A stretch of DNA of 64,000 bases from Ustilaginoidea virens (Eukaryota > Ascomycota > Sordariomycetes > Hypocreales > Clavicipitaceae), in the NCBI RefSeq assembly GCF_000687475.1, contig NC_057316.1, positions 2,108,001 to 2,172,000 of the forward strand. The letters are read 5' to 3'. The translations under genes and the position numbers were made by a program. Under the pieces are notes generated by a model. It was not told the origin of the DNA. It worked only from the letters and a program-made list of their open reading frames with translations, and did no database searches. This document shows, piece by piece, positions 34,395-44,608 of this stretch. How positions within the stretch are numbered: position 1 is the first letter of the stretch; each line of letters begins with the position of its first letter.

Positions 34395-34687
34395 CTACAC
34401 GCCACGGATGACTTGCGTTCGCTCCGCTTCCAGCTGTGCGGCGTTGCGCTCGTGCGATTGCTTCTTACACTGCAGAGAGAAGAAGATAGGCAGGAGGGTT
34501 AGCGAGAAGAATCTTGGGGGAAACCCGGGGCGGGCTGACGTACGTCCTCGAGGCCGCTGCACTTGTGGTCCTCCAACAGGCGGTGCTTGCCGCAGAAATG
34601 GCCGTTGCAGAAGCCGCAGTCGCCGACGATGCGCTGAGCGGGCTCGCGGCACTCCTTGGCGCCGCATCGGATCTTTTTGGGAGCCAT
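34395..34687 (-). CDS. Small AN1-type zinc-finger protein, 72 residues
   Basis: Two exons, 34544-34687 and 34395-34469, encode 72 residues. Nearly the whole protein is an AN1 finger: RCGAKECREPAQRIV, then GDCGFCNGHFCGKHRLLE and DHKCSGLED, with the regular Cys/His spacing for two zinc ions. The short tail is CKKQSHERNAAQLEAERTQV. Such one-finger proteins are conserved in fungi; the yeast relative Tmc1 is a stress-induced proteasome-associated protein, so a role in ubiquitin-proteasome stress response is likely by analogy. The start is fixed by MAPKKIRC, and a GT microsatellite sits directly upstream. Confidence 0.92.
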
Positions 34688-34697
34688 TTGATGGTAT

Positions 34698-34732
34698 GTG
34701 TGCGTGTGTGTGCGTGTGTGTGTGTGTGTGTG
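34698..34732. repeat. GT microsatellite upstream of AN1 gene
   Basis: Imperfect (GT)n with two GC interruptions, starting about 11 bases upstream of the AN1 start codon and therefore probably in its 5' UTR. Confidence 0.85.
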
Positions 34733-35112
34733 GTTTTGCTCCGTCGAGTTTGAGGTCAAGGGGGCCGTTGCGCTTTGGCTGTCGGAAAGGCGGCAAGCGT
34801 CGTTCGTCAAGGGGGGGGGGGGGGGGGGTGGATAAAGGCCAAAAAAGGTGAGCAAGGCGGTAGACGGGAAGTCGACTTCTGGGATGTTCCACGAGGCGAG
34901 CAACGGCGGAAGCTGGGCTTGAAGCCAGAAACAGCCAGAAAAACAGACGGGAATGTCAAGGGAAGAAGGAAGGAAGGAAGAAGGGGGATGGGATGCTTCA
35001 AGCTTGGGACAAGGTCAGGAGGAAGATTACAAAGCCGACCAGCCCAGCCCGCGAACAATGAGGACCGGCGGGCCTTTATAGGCACGGGATGCCTGGAGGG
35101 CGGCGCCATGAA

Positions 35113-35140
35113 TGACTGACTGACTGACTGGCTGACTGAC
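35113..35140. repeat. (TGAC)n tetranucleotide repeat
   Basis: Seven units of TGAC, one changed to TGGC. Confidence 0.85.
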
Positions 35141-37256
35141 TGGCGGCATGGCGGCATTGGCGGCATGTGGACTCGCTGGAGTCTGGGCAGTTGGGGCCCT
35201 TGCTCTCCTTGAAGGGGTCAGCCTGTCTTGGCCACACCAGGTTAAGGTCTGGTCTGGTCTGGTACATGTGTACTCTGTACTGTACCCTCTTGAACGGCGG
35301 ACAGACTCGAGAGGATAGCGAGCGCCAGCCACCTAGCCCAACGGGGCGGGTCCCAGGGTCTGTCTGGTCGGCGGCTGGCGGCTGGCAAAACGCATGCGCC
35401 CCCCAGCCGTCGTCATTGAACCACTGGCCCAGCACGGAGGTACTTGAGTACATGTGACTTGCAAGTAAAGTTGGTTTTTTCTGGCCTCCACCCGCAGGAA
35501 GACGGCATCCGAGGCCTCCGATAACGGCGCCGCCTTGGACTTGGACGCAGTTTAAGCTGTTCAGGTCTGGTCTGGTCTGCCTGGTCTGGTACGCTGCGGC
35601 GCAGGGTGGCCAGACAACGCTGGCATTGACCGCAGCCAGAGCCTGGGCCTCCCTGCTGCTGGAGCGCACATTACGGCTGTGGAGGAAAGCACATCCATCA
35701 TCACGTGCAAGATGATGCAGCAATCAATGCCCTTTGCGCTCAATGGCACGATGCATGGCTTCATTCATTCGTCCCGGTACCCCAGAAAGACGAGAGCTAA
35801 AAAAAAAAAAAAAAGAAAAAAAAGAAAACAAGCTTGCGATGGGGGCCTGGACGACTCATCCGCCGACTTGTCTGTCGCTCAGCATGCCTGGTGGTTCTTG
35901 TCCCGCATCACAGCCAGGTCACGGCCAGGTCACGTCTGGTCTCTTTCAATCGCTGGTGCTTTCGGCCATGACCCGACCAGCTCTGTCTGGGGCGTCGTCG
36001 CACGCTAGCTACCTAGGTAGGCGCCAAAACGCCATTGCTCGCTCTCGATTGCCCCCGCGATTCGTGTGACCGAGGTCTTGCGGGCGGCAGGGGGGTGACG
36101 AGAACACGGGTCAAGTTGACGGGGGACAGGAGCCAGCGCGGCAAGCCAGCTTGTTTGGGGGAACCTTTGAGCCAAGAGCGCCGACTGGTCGGCCGCTCTG
36201 CTGCGTTGCATTGGATGGTGCCATGGTGGACGTGGACGGTGGATCATGGATGAACGATGAACGATGAACGATGGATCATGCATGGACCATGGACGGAGCT
36301 TATTGATGCTTATCGCGATAACGCAGCAGGTCAGGTCAATTGGGTTCGTTCGCATGCACCCAGACGCCGGAGCCGCGTGTTGGCATGCCGTCTGGTCCCT
36401 TTTGTCTGCCTTCCCCCCCCCCCCCCCCCCATGTCCATGTCGGGCTGCGAAAGCTGGGGGCTGAAAGCAAGCATCTGGGCCCAACGGCTCCGCACCAAGC
36501 TATTGCCGCGAGGCAAGTCGTGGCCATTTTTCCTCGTGGTTTTTTTTTTTTTTTTTTTGTCTCGAGGGCGGTTCTGTGATGCCACGCGGAAGGAAACAGA
36601 TGGTGGCGTGCAAGTCCGAGGCCCTTGTCACGTCGACGTCTAGTCACCAGTCTGCAGCGCGCACCAACGGGCCAGGTATCAAGTACCGACCGGGTGACTC
36701 GAGGCCCCTGGCACGATAAGCACGCCGGTAAGTACCTACCTAGGTACCCAGGTCCTCCGCGCTCAACTCTCCCGAATCCGCTGACCGCGGCCACAGCCTC
36801 CCTCGGCGAGGCCGAAAGTCATCCACCGATCGTGTGGCCGCCCGCCCTTTCTTGCACCGACGGTCACGATTTTTTGGTCGTGTGTTGGAGCATGGCACCG
36901 ACCCTGCCCAGGCGGTAGTAAGAATTCAGCAAGTATTGATTGATTGATTGACTGACCCAAGGTGGTTGAGGTACCTTGCAATTTGCCACCCGCCAATGGG
37001 GCTTGAAACTCCGCGGCCTCCTGACAAGTGAGTCTGTGAGGGGCGAAGTCGGAGGCACTGCAGGCAAGGCAGTAAGAGGTACATAGGTACCTATGTCGGT
37101 ACATGTACCTAGCCGGAACAATGGGTGGCACTTGCCCTGGGGATCGGCGCCGCGGGCAGGCAGCTGGGCTGCTCGGCGGCCAGATTGCTGTCGGAGATTA
37201 CATGTAGGGTTCATGCCACTGCACACCGCTAACCCGCGGCTTCGCAGGCCCCGTCG

Positions 37257-37261
37257 GGCAG
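37257..37261. other. Target-site duplication GGCAG, left copy
   Basis: GGCAG immediately precedes the left LTR; the same five bases follow the right LTR at 43085-43089. Confidence 0.9.
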
Positions 37262-37457
37262 TGTCAGGAAGCAGGGAGAGAAAGCGGTATATTGTAAAGG
37301 GTTGACCTGACCTGTCTCAATAGTACTTAGGTCACCAGCTATTTATAGTGGGCACGGGGGTAACCCTAAGGGGCTACTATTCCCTCGGTTATATGTGCCA
37401 CATTCGTATCCGGATATTCCCGACATATATGATGATCTACTGGTATCCCCGCCGATA
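37262..37457 (-). repeat. Left LTR (3' LTR of the minus-strand element), 196 bases
   Basis: Begins TGTCAGGAAGC and ends GCCGATA; the partner LTR ends GCCGACA, so the terminal CA here has mutated to TA. Compared by eye with the right LTR it differs at nine positions, all transitions. Confidence 0.92.
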
Positions 37458-37470
37458 CACCCCCCTAGGA
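37458..37470 (-). other. Probable polypurine tract of the retrotransposon
   Basis: On the minus strand this reads CCTAGGGGGGTG directly against the 3' LTR, the position and composition expected for a plus-strand primer site. Confidence 0.55.
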
Positions 37471-40400
37471 TGTGCTTTATCGAGCATATCCTGCTATATA
37501 GCTAATTCCCATAGAAAATAAGATAGCAAATAGAACTATAGAAGTTATTATACTATAGCAAGAAGAGCGGTAGAGGCGCTATTATTGAAAATAATCCTTA
37601 GGGGTAAAAATGCCCCTATTTGCATATATCGTTATGAGGAACGTAAAAGATAACAGAAAATAACAATAAACCATAAAATTCAGGTCCATACAGGAAAATA
37701 TATGCGGCTATTGAAACGCATCTTTTAATCTATTTAATGAGCATCCTTATTATCCTCTTTATAAGGCATTTCCTTAATATCATAATAAATATTATGAGAT
37801 TGTCCGGCATCGCGGGAGCCTTTTAATACTACTAGCCCTAGCTAATAGTAAAAGGTTTCGAATTTCTAGCCTATTAGGGGCTTAATAAAACCGTTAGCAA
37901 TCATATTACCTATAGGAACCTATATAATATTAATAGAGCCTTTCTAGACTTCCTGCCGCAATTAGTAATAATAAATATTAACGTAATAGAGCCGGGTTAT
38001 AAGTTTAAAAAACTCTTCCTTTAATAGGCGAATAGTCTGGATATTATTGCACTAAATAGTAGGGACATTTTATACTAAATGAAGCCCAACTTCCTCATAT
38101 AGCCTATAGAACGCGATAACCTCTTTCGCGGTATATGAAATCGCCAGTAATTTAGCTTCTATAGATAATGTTGTTATAGTATCCTATTGACTAGTTTTAT
38201 ATACAATCGGGCCACTAAATAGCTTGATTATATATCCTTATGAGCTGCATTGGGATATAATATCGTCAGCAAAAGATGCATCTAAATATACCTATATTTC
38301 TAGGTTATTGGCACTGAATTTAATAGTAGTATTCTTCTAAGCATAGCCATAGTTAAGGGCCTTCCTTACCGCACGCAAATAGTCTAAACTAGGATTTTAA
38401 AGGAAGCAGGAAAGCTGCGATCCAATATAGCCTAGTTTAGGCCTAGTAATTATAATCGGATATACTAATGATCCTACTATTAACTAGTATCGCTGAGTAT
38501 TATTGGGTTTAGCCGTTCCATTATACTTCTTAAGTCTCGCGGCGTTTAATAGGTGCTTAGGGGGTTCCTTTCCGTTAAAGGAGGTAAGGTTATATTTAAT
38601 CGCGAGCTTATCGAAGTACGCCCTCTAGGTAAGCTATAGCTTCCCTTCTATACGGTCGCGAATAACCTTAATCGCTAGGAACTAATATAACTCGCTAAGG
38701 TCCTTAATCTTAAAAGCGCCTATTAATGCAGCATAAAATAACTTAAATGCCTCTGCTTATAACTTATAGTATAAGACGACTAGGTTATCCACATAGAAGA
38801 ATACGATAAGGGTATCATTAATAAAGATATAGGGGTCCTTATAGACCTATATAAAGCCCCTTTCTATTAGGAATCGTAATAGCTCTTTAAACTATAGCAA
38901 TAGCGACCTTTAAAGCCCGTAAAGGGTATATAATAGCTTAATATATAAATAACTATTGTGAAATCCATTAGGCTATTTATAATAGACAGTCTCGTTAAGT
39001 AGCGCATTTAGGAAGGCTATAATAAAGTCGTATTAGTGCGTATCTAGGTCAAAATAATACGTTAGGGCTATTAGGAGGCGAAAAGTATATGCCGCAAGCG
39101 CGGCAGCCTAGGTATTACGAAGGTCGAAAGGTTATTAATTATTATAAACGTATAATCGGGCCTTATAACCAGTAAAGAAGCTATCTTAATCCTATTTATA
39201 GGCGAATACCTACTTTAGGTCTAATAGCTTGATCTTAGGGTCTATAGATAAATTATTCTAATAAATAATATACCTAATCTCCCTATTAGTAATCTTGCCG
39301 TATTCTTCTTTAGCGGCCGCGATAAATTCCTTATATTTAGGGTGCTTTTGAAGCTCCCTCTATATCGCTGGCTCCTTAGGTATATTTATAATATAAGGGG
39401 TCTCTATTATAGCTAACGGCTTTATGATAGCTGCTATAAAGACCTTATGAGCCTTCTTCTCTATTTTAATATAAAATATATTATTAAGGGGAGGTATTAG
39501 CTTAGTCTAATCGTCTGGCTCGGGCGAAAATAGTAGGGATAGAAGTAATACTTAAGCGTTCGACTCTTCGGGGTAGTTTATAACCTTTAAGTTAATAGCG
39601 GTAGGTTAAGGGGCATCGCTAATAGCCTTAATTATATTAATTAGTGTAATGCCCTAATCGATAGCCTTATCTATACCCTATTTAGGGGCAACCTCGTTAG
39701 TAAAGGGGTTCTTAATTAGATTCCCCGATGTAATAAGCTTAAAGTTATTAATGATAGGGATTTCCTCTATATTACTAATGAAGGTATTCAGGTTCTCCCT
39801 TTATTTAGCTAGTATTAGTAACTATTCCTTATCCTTATAGAAGATCGTCTTATCAAATGTGATATAGCTCGAGTTGAATTAATAGCTTCTCTTTAATAAA
39901 AGCACCTAAATTAGGTATTAGGTTGTAAAGATATATCTAGCTAAATAGCCGATATAAGCCCTCTGATTGAGCTTTAGACCGGCGCATAATATCCTATCCT
40001 TTATTATTACGTAGGCCTTATATCTGTAAGCGCGAAGGTAGTGAATATAAGGGTGTATATCTTCCGGTAGATATCCCTAGGCAGGCCGATTCCATTAAAG
40101 CTAAAGTTAAAGGATTTAAAGTAGCGATTTCTAGTTATTATAAGATGATTTCTAAGGCATACGATTTAATAGATATACTGCTGCTTCTGCCGTAATAGGC
40201 TATAGATCCTTAGGGAATCCTGCTTATATACTTAGAAGTAATATCTTTATCTTTAATACCCCCCTAGAATATTTAGTATAACCGTTCTAATATTAGTAAC
40301 TAGGGCTTAATAACCGAAGCATAATGCCTTTCTGCTTAGCTTCTTCCCAACTTTATAATATCTAAAGCGCTATTTCGTTATTAGAGATAACTATCGCGAT

Positions 40401-42872
40401 TTTTACGTTATATAGGCGTAGAACCTAATGCTTGAAGGTTAACTAATAACCTAGAAGGTCTAATTTCCTAGGTATTATAAATATTAACCTTATTCCTATA
40501 AATCGGCAGGTGAATAATATGATATATTTATTACTATTAAAAGTAGGTAATTATACGAAAAGGTTAAAAGATACAACCTTAAAGGGTTCCTAAGGTATTA
40601 ATGCCTTTTATAGGCATCGTGAAATCTACTATGTAATTTTCACGCTACTATAAACCTTATAATCCGATTTTGCCTGCTTAAGAGGTATATTTAATATATC
40701 TTTGAAGATATAATCTATTAGATCCCTTCCTAGGTGCCTAAATCGGGCGTACTATATAGTATAAGGTGTTTTTATTAAAATCTTTAGCTAGCGATTGTCT
40801 CCTCGAGCTAAATAGGTATATTAAGGCTTTTCTTCTCTAAAATTCCAAGCCTTTATAAGAAATTCGCTTATAGGTATATTGTTTCCGTCTACCTAATATA
40901 AAATATAAGGTTTCTCTTTAATTCGGTAGATCTAAAAGATATTTTCTTATATTCTTCCTTTCCTAAGGTAAATTCTATCCGTCTTAGTGTTCTAATATAA
41001 TCCTTTCTTCTTTATTAATAATTCTAAAAGAATATTAATAAATATCCCTAGAATATATAGAATATTAGTAAAGGTAATAATTCATCTATCTTTTAGTATG
41101 ATTTAAATAGTTCTAATACTTTAGACCCTAGTAGTGCCTAATATACCTCGAATATACTGATTGATAGCCTTATTAATATGCAGAAACTACTTTTCGTTAT
41201 TGAATATATATGCCATTGCATTAGTATCTATAATAATATATGCCTGTAAAGCGGGAGACTCGTTAGAAAAGGACTTAATAGAAACACCTTCTATAGTAAA
41301 GGCCTACTTCTTTTTTTCTTTTCCCTTCGATTTAGTCGAGTTATTCTTATTATTATCGTTATTATTATATATATCTTAGAAGGCCTTAAATGCAGCTTAT
41401 ACTTTTTTGCTTTCTTACTTTATCTTTACTATTGCGGCCTTTTTAGTTTCCTTCCGAATCCTTAAGCGGAACTTATTAGGCGCTAAAGAAGGAATAAGAG
41501 CCTAATAGCTCTTATAATATAGTCCCTTCTTCTTGATATATGGTTGCTTATAGTATTTATAGGGCAATAATTCTAACGATAGTTCTTTTGAAGCTAAAGC
41601 TAAAGTTATACCGGTAGTATTCCTAGGGGCGGCGGCGGCCTTTAATAAAGGCTTTCCTTTAATAGTAAATACAGCATACTTCCCTTTAGTAGTAATATTC
41701 CTTTTTTCTTAAAGCTTTACCTACTGCCTTATATCTTTAATAATCTCACGAAAGTTAATATATTGCCCTTACTTCTCGGCCCTAGTAATTTCCCGGTTGA
41801 TATTATCCTAAATGCTAGGATACTTCTGAGAGAGGGCTTTCGCTAATATATTAGCAGGCTTATTCCCTAATAGGAGGACTAAGCTACTTTATTCTAATCG
41901 GTCGTAAATAGTTAATACTTCACTAAGCCATTCTAAAACGTTATATTTATTGAGATTCCGTTCTATAACCTAAACGAAGTGCTATATAATATGCTTGGTA
42001 ATAGCGGTCTTTACTAGCTATATACGCTTAATAAGGATACGTAATTTATCCTTTATTATCGACCTTATTGCTATTATCTGCTTGAATTCTGGGCCGAGGG
42101 TTGTATTAAACTACTCTATATATTTAGAAAGGGCCTGTTTTAGCTCGGTATAATTATGCCGGTCGTTTCTTAATATAATATTAATGAGAGTAGCCTATTC
42201 GTTAGGGCCTAGGCTATCTAGGATTTATCTCCATTTGAAATAATTATTCGGGTCTTTTAGCTATTAGTCTGGCTGCAAATAGCTTCGCATTGCGGCTGCC
42301 TTTAACGCCGAGGCTGCCCTTATATTCTTAGAAGGACTACTTTCTATTAGTATTTCTCTTAATATCGATACCGACGATTGTATTAGAATAGGTCGATATA
42401 GTTAAAGCATAACATCCTTAGGTTTATTAAGGATTATCGCTTAATTAGGATTAATGAGATCCTATACCTTCCTTACCTAAGCCTCGCTCTAAATATAATT
42501 ATACTAGATATCCTACTTATATCGGGATATTAGAATATATGTAGGTTTATTGTAATTAATTATATCGGTACCTATCTTTGCTGTCTATAACGTTCTAGGC
42601 ATAAAAGGCTGATTACCTGACTGAATAGGTTAATTATAGATAAAGTTAAACTACGAAAGAATATCGCGATCTTCTGAATAGTTTCCTTTTTATTATAGGA
42701 GGCTATACGAGTATAATAGCAATACGAGGTTTCAATAGATCTAGTAGGAATCTACTATCACACCTCAATAGGTATCCGATAAAGGCGGTAATTATAGTAC
42801 AATCTTAGATATCGAACGATATAGTGCTGTGGCACCTAATAAAAGGATGAGAATGAGGTTATTGTATTATTT

Positions 42873-42888
42873 TACGCAATTGCTACTA
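42873..42888 (-). other. Candidate primer-binding site of the retrotransposon
   Basis: On the minus strand, directly after the 5' LTR, the sequence is TAGTAGCAATTGCG. If the second base was G before mutation, it would start TGGTAGC, as in sites pairing with initiator tRNA-Met. The match is short and partly assumed. Confidence 0.35.
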
Positions 42889-43084
42889 TGTCAGGAAGCA
42901 GGGAGAGAAAGCGGTATATTATAAAGGGTTGACCTGACCTATCTCAATAGTACTCAGGTCACCAGCTATTTATAGTGGGCACGGGGGTAACCCTAAGGGG
43001 CTACTGTTCCCTCGGTTACATGTGCCATATTCGTATCCGGATATTCCCGACATATATGATGATCCACCGGTATCCCCGCCGACA
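42889..43084 (-). repeat. Right LTR (5' LTR of the minus-strand element), 196 bases
   Basis: Begins TGTCAGGAAGC and ends GCCGACA, same length as the left LTR and about 95% identical by eye. Confidence 0.93.
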
Positions 43085-43089
43085 GGCAG
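43085..43089. other. Target-site duplication GGCAG, right copy
   Basis: GGCAG immediately follows the right LTR and matches 37257-37261. Confidence 0.9.
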
Positions 43090-43607
43090 GCATCAATTCC
43101 AGGCCTCCCCGGCCGGGCCGTCAGACAGTTAGTGTTATTGGTGCGGCAATTGGCGGATGCACATGGCATTCCAAGTCACCTCGAGGTTGGTTACCTATTG
43201 GTTCCATATTCTTCTCTGTACGTGCGCATTCATCGCATTTCATCCGTCTGTTTCCCTCCCCGCAGAGACATGCCATCATGATCTCGTCGAGCAAGTGTAT
43301 GTTATGAGGTACCTAACCTAGGTATGTATGTAGCGTATGTAGTGTCACTGTTTCCTTTATAAATCGGTTGAAAAGGCAACAATCGCCACTGCTTGTCAGC
43401 CAATCCGCCGAGGTTGATATGGCGAGACTTTTATCCACCAGACGCCTTCTTCTGCTTTGCTGTGCTTATTTCTCTCTCTTTATAGGAAAGAAGCTCACCA
43501 CCGTGGTGGGTGGATGGATGGCTGATCCAGCTGATTCAAGAAATACAGAGCGCGGGTAGAAACTGCGTCGCAAAAAAGCAGCTTCCCGCGCAAAAATCAA
43601 CACTCGT
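43090..43607. other. Spacer between retrotransposon and tRNA genes
   Basis: About 520 bases with no gene. It contains TACCTAACCTAGGTATGTATG near 43310-43328 and T-rich (minus strand) stretches just 3' of the tRNA, which serve as RNA polymerase III terminator (see tRNA entries). Confidence 0.55.
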
Positions 43608-43689
43608 GCCGCAGCGAGGACTCGAACCTCGGTTTCCAGTGAATCACTCGGACCACAAACTGGTGTCCTTACCCCTAGACGACTGCGGC
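43608..43689 (-). tRNA. tRNA-His (anticodon GTG), with 11-base intron
   Basis: Read on the minus strand it folds as a full cloverleaf: acceptor GCCGCAG/CTGCGGC, D arm with GTC/GAC stem, anticodon stem CCAGT/ACTGG, and T arm CGAGG-TTCGAGT-CCTCG. The anticodon loop becomes the standard TTGTGGC once 11 bases are removed one nucleotide 3' of the anticodon, the usual intron site, giving GTG (His). The mature part is 71 bases. TTTTT runs follow within ~25 and ~45 bases. The acceptor stem is perfect. Isotype rests on the fold, since His introns are not common. Confidence 0.82.
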
Positions 43690-43737
43690 GTACTAAAGAA
43701 TATCTCTGACATGAGAGCAGGCAAAGAAAAATTGCCT

Positions 43738-43824
43738 GCCGCAGCGAGGACTCGAACCTCGGTTTCCAGTGTTTCGTCGGTTGACTTCCACAAACTGGTG
43801 TCCTTACCCCTAGACGACTGCGGC
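43738..43824 (-). tRNA. tRNA-His (anticodon GTG), with 16-base intron
   Basis: Its mature sequence is identical to the copy at 43608-43689, but the intron is 16 bases and unrelated in sequence. It lies 48 bases upstream (in transcription direction) of the other copy, and a TTTTT terminator follows directly on the minus strand. The B box GGTTCGAGTCC is intact in both. Confidence 0.82.
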
Positions 43825-44608
43825 TTTTGGTTGCGAGGTCGGTTCTTAAATCTCACTAGCTGGCCTAGAACCAGAGAGTGTGGGGCTCGCTAGCTTGCTT
43901 CTGTTCGGCACGAAATTCGTGGTTTGCTCCTTCCGCCCACTGCTCCCACTACTTGTGCTATGTATTTATCTACCATCTTGCCAAGCACTACGGATTACCG
44001 AGTACGTGATGGTAGGAAACGTCTGGTCGGTTCTTCCTGTGCATTGTGGAATGAAACGCTGTAACTCCCGGTAGGGGGTTCATTCGACCAGTCACTCTCA
44101 CACCTTCGATTTTCTTTTCATTTTCGATGCTTGAAGAATGGCGGAACACGCCGCTGGGCCTGGACGCTTCTTCACATGCAGGTTCCTCCTCCCTTTGGCA
44201 GGCTGGTCGATTGTATTGTATTGCGCGACAAAAATGACTGCCAGCAAAGCAACCCGCAGCAACTGGTTGCGTGAAAGCGGAAGTCAGGACAAGTTGCATT
44301 CCGCTCTCGGTCCATGACCCCGGCTCGTCGCTCGTCACCAGCGGGCCAATACCGCCTTTCCCACTAAAAGGACCTCAACTAAAAGGCTGCTCCTGGGCCT
44401 CGGACCTGTCTTCGGTGGAGTCGCAACGATGAAAACGACTTGCCTCGGCATTCTCCAGACGCCACCTAGCTGTTTGCTGTGCGGAATGACATCCGCCCAT
44501 CTGCAGCCTCTATGTGTGGAGGAAATCTGAACATCTCTGGCCTGGAGCAATGAGTAATGTTGTGTACTTGAATGGTCTCGTTGAGACAACCGAGAAACAG
44601 CGCCAAAC
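43825..44608. other. Intergenic region before the acyl-CoA dehydrogenase gene
   Basis: It includes the 5' flank of the tRNA genes and the promoter of the next gene. ORFs of about 110-150 codons on the minus strand do not look like proteins. No gene seen. Confidence 0.5.

Larger units (their letters stand above)
34688..37256. other. Gene-free interval, 2.6 kb, left of the retrotransposon
   Basis: No recognisable coding sequence. It holds a GT microsatellite, a G19 run at about 34809-34827, a TGAC tetranucleotide array, two GGTCTGG arrays (about 35245-35263 and 35563-35590), a GATGAAC triplet repeat (about 36245-36268), a C18-20 run at about 36413-36431, a T18-20 run at about 36540-36559, and several CCTAGGTA-containing motifs (about 36010, 36737, 37085). 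Confidence 0.55.
37262..43084 (-). mobile_element. Ty1/copia LTR retrotransposon, full length, inactivated by RIP-like mutation
   Basis: A 5823-base element lies between two 196-base LTRs and a 5-base target duplication. It is read on the minus strand. Translating that strand with its stops shows copia landmarks in the copia order: reverse transcriptase with FFYVDNLVVLYYKL near 38790-38830 (the catalytic YVDD has become YVDN), LIVGSLVYPIIITRPKLGY near 38430-38490, DASFADDIISQCSS near 38245-38280, and RNase H with IEAKLLAISYTAKEVIAFY near 38105-38165. Many stops fall where relatives have Gln, as expected from CAG or CAA changed to TAG or TAA. The interior is strikingly AT-rich against GC-rich flanks. 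No frame is open for more than ~70 codons inside, so the element cannot encode its own proteins. Gag and integrase should lie at 40-42.8 kb but were not delimited. Confidence 0.93.

Noticed and set aside
41161..41379. A 72-codon hydrophobic ORF inside the retrotransposon
   Set aside because: It is on the strand opposite to the element's genes and arises from AT-rich mutated sequence.
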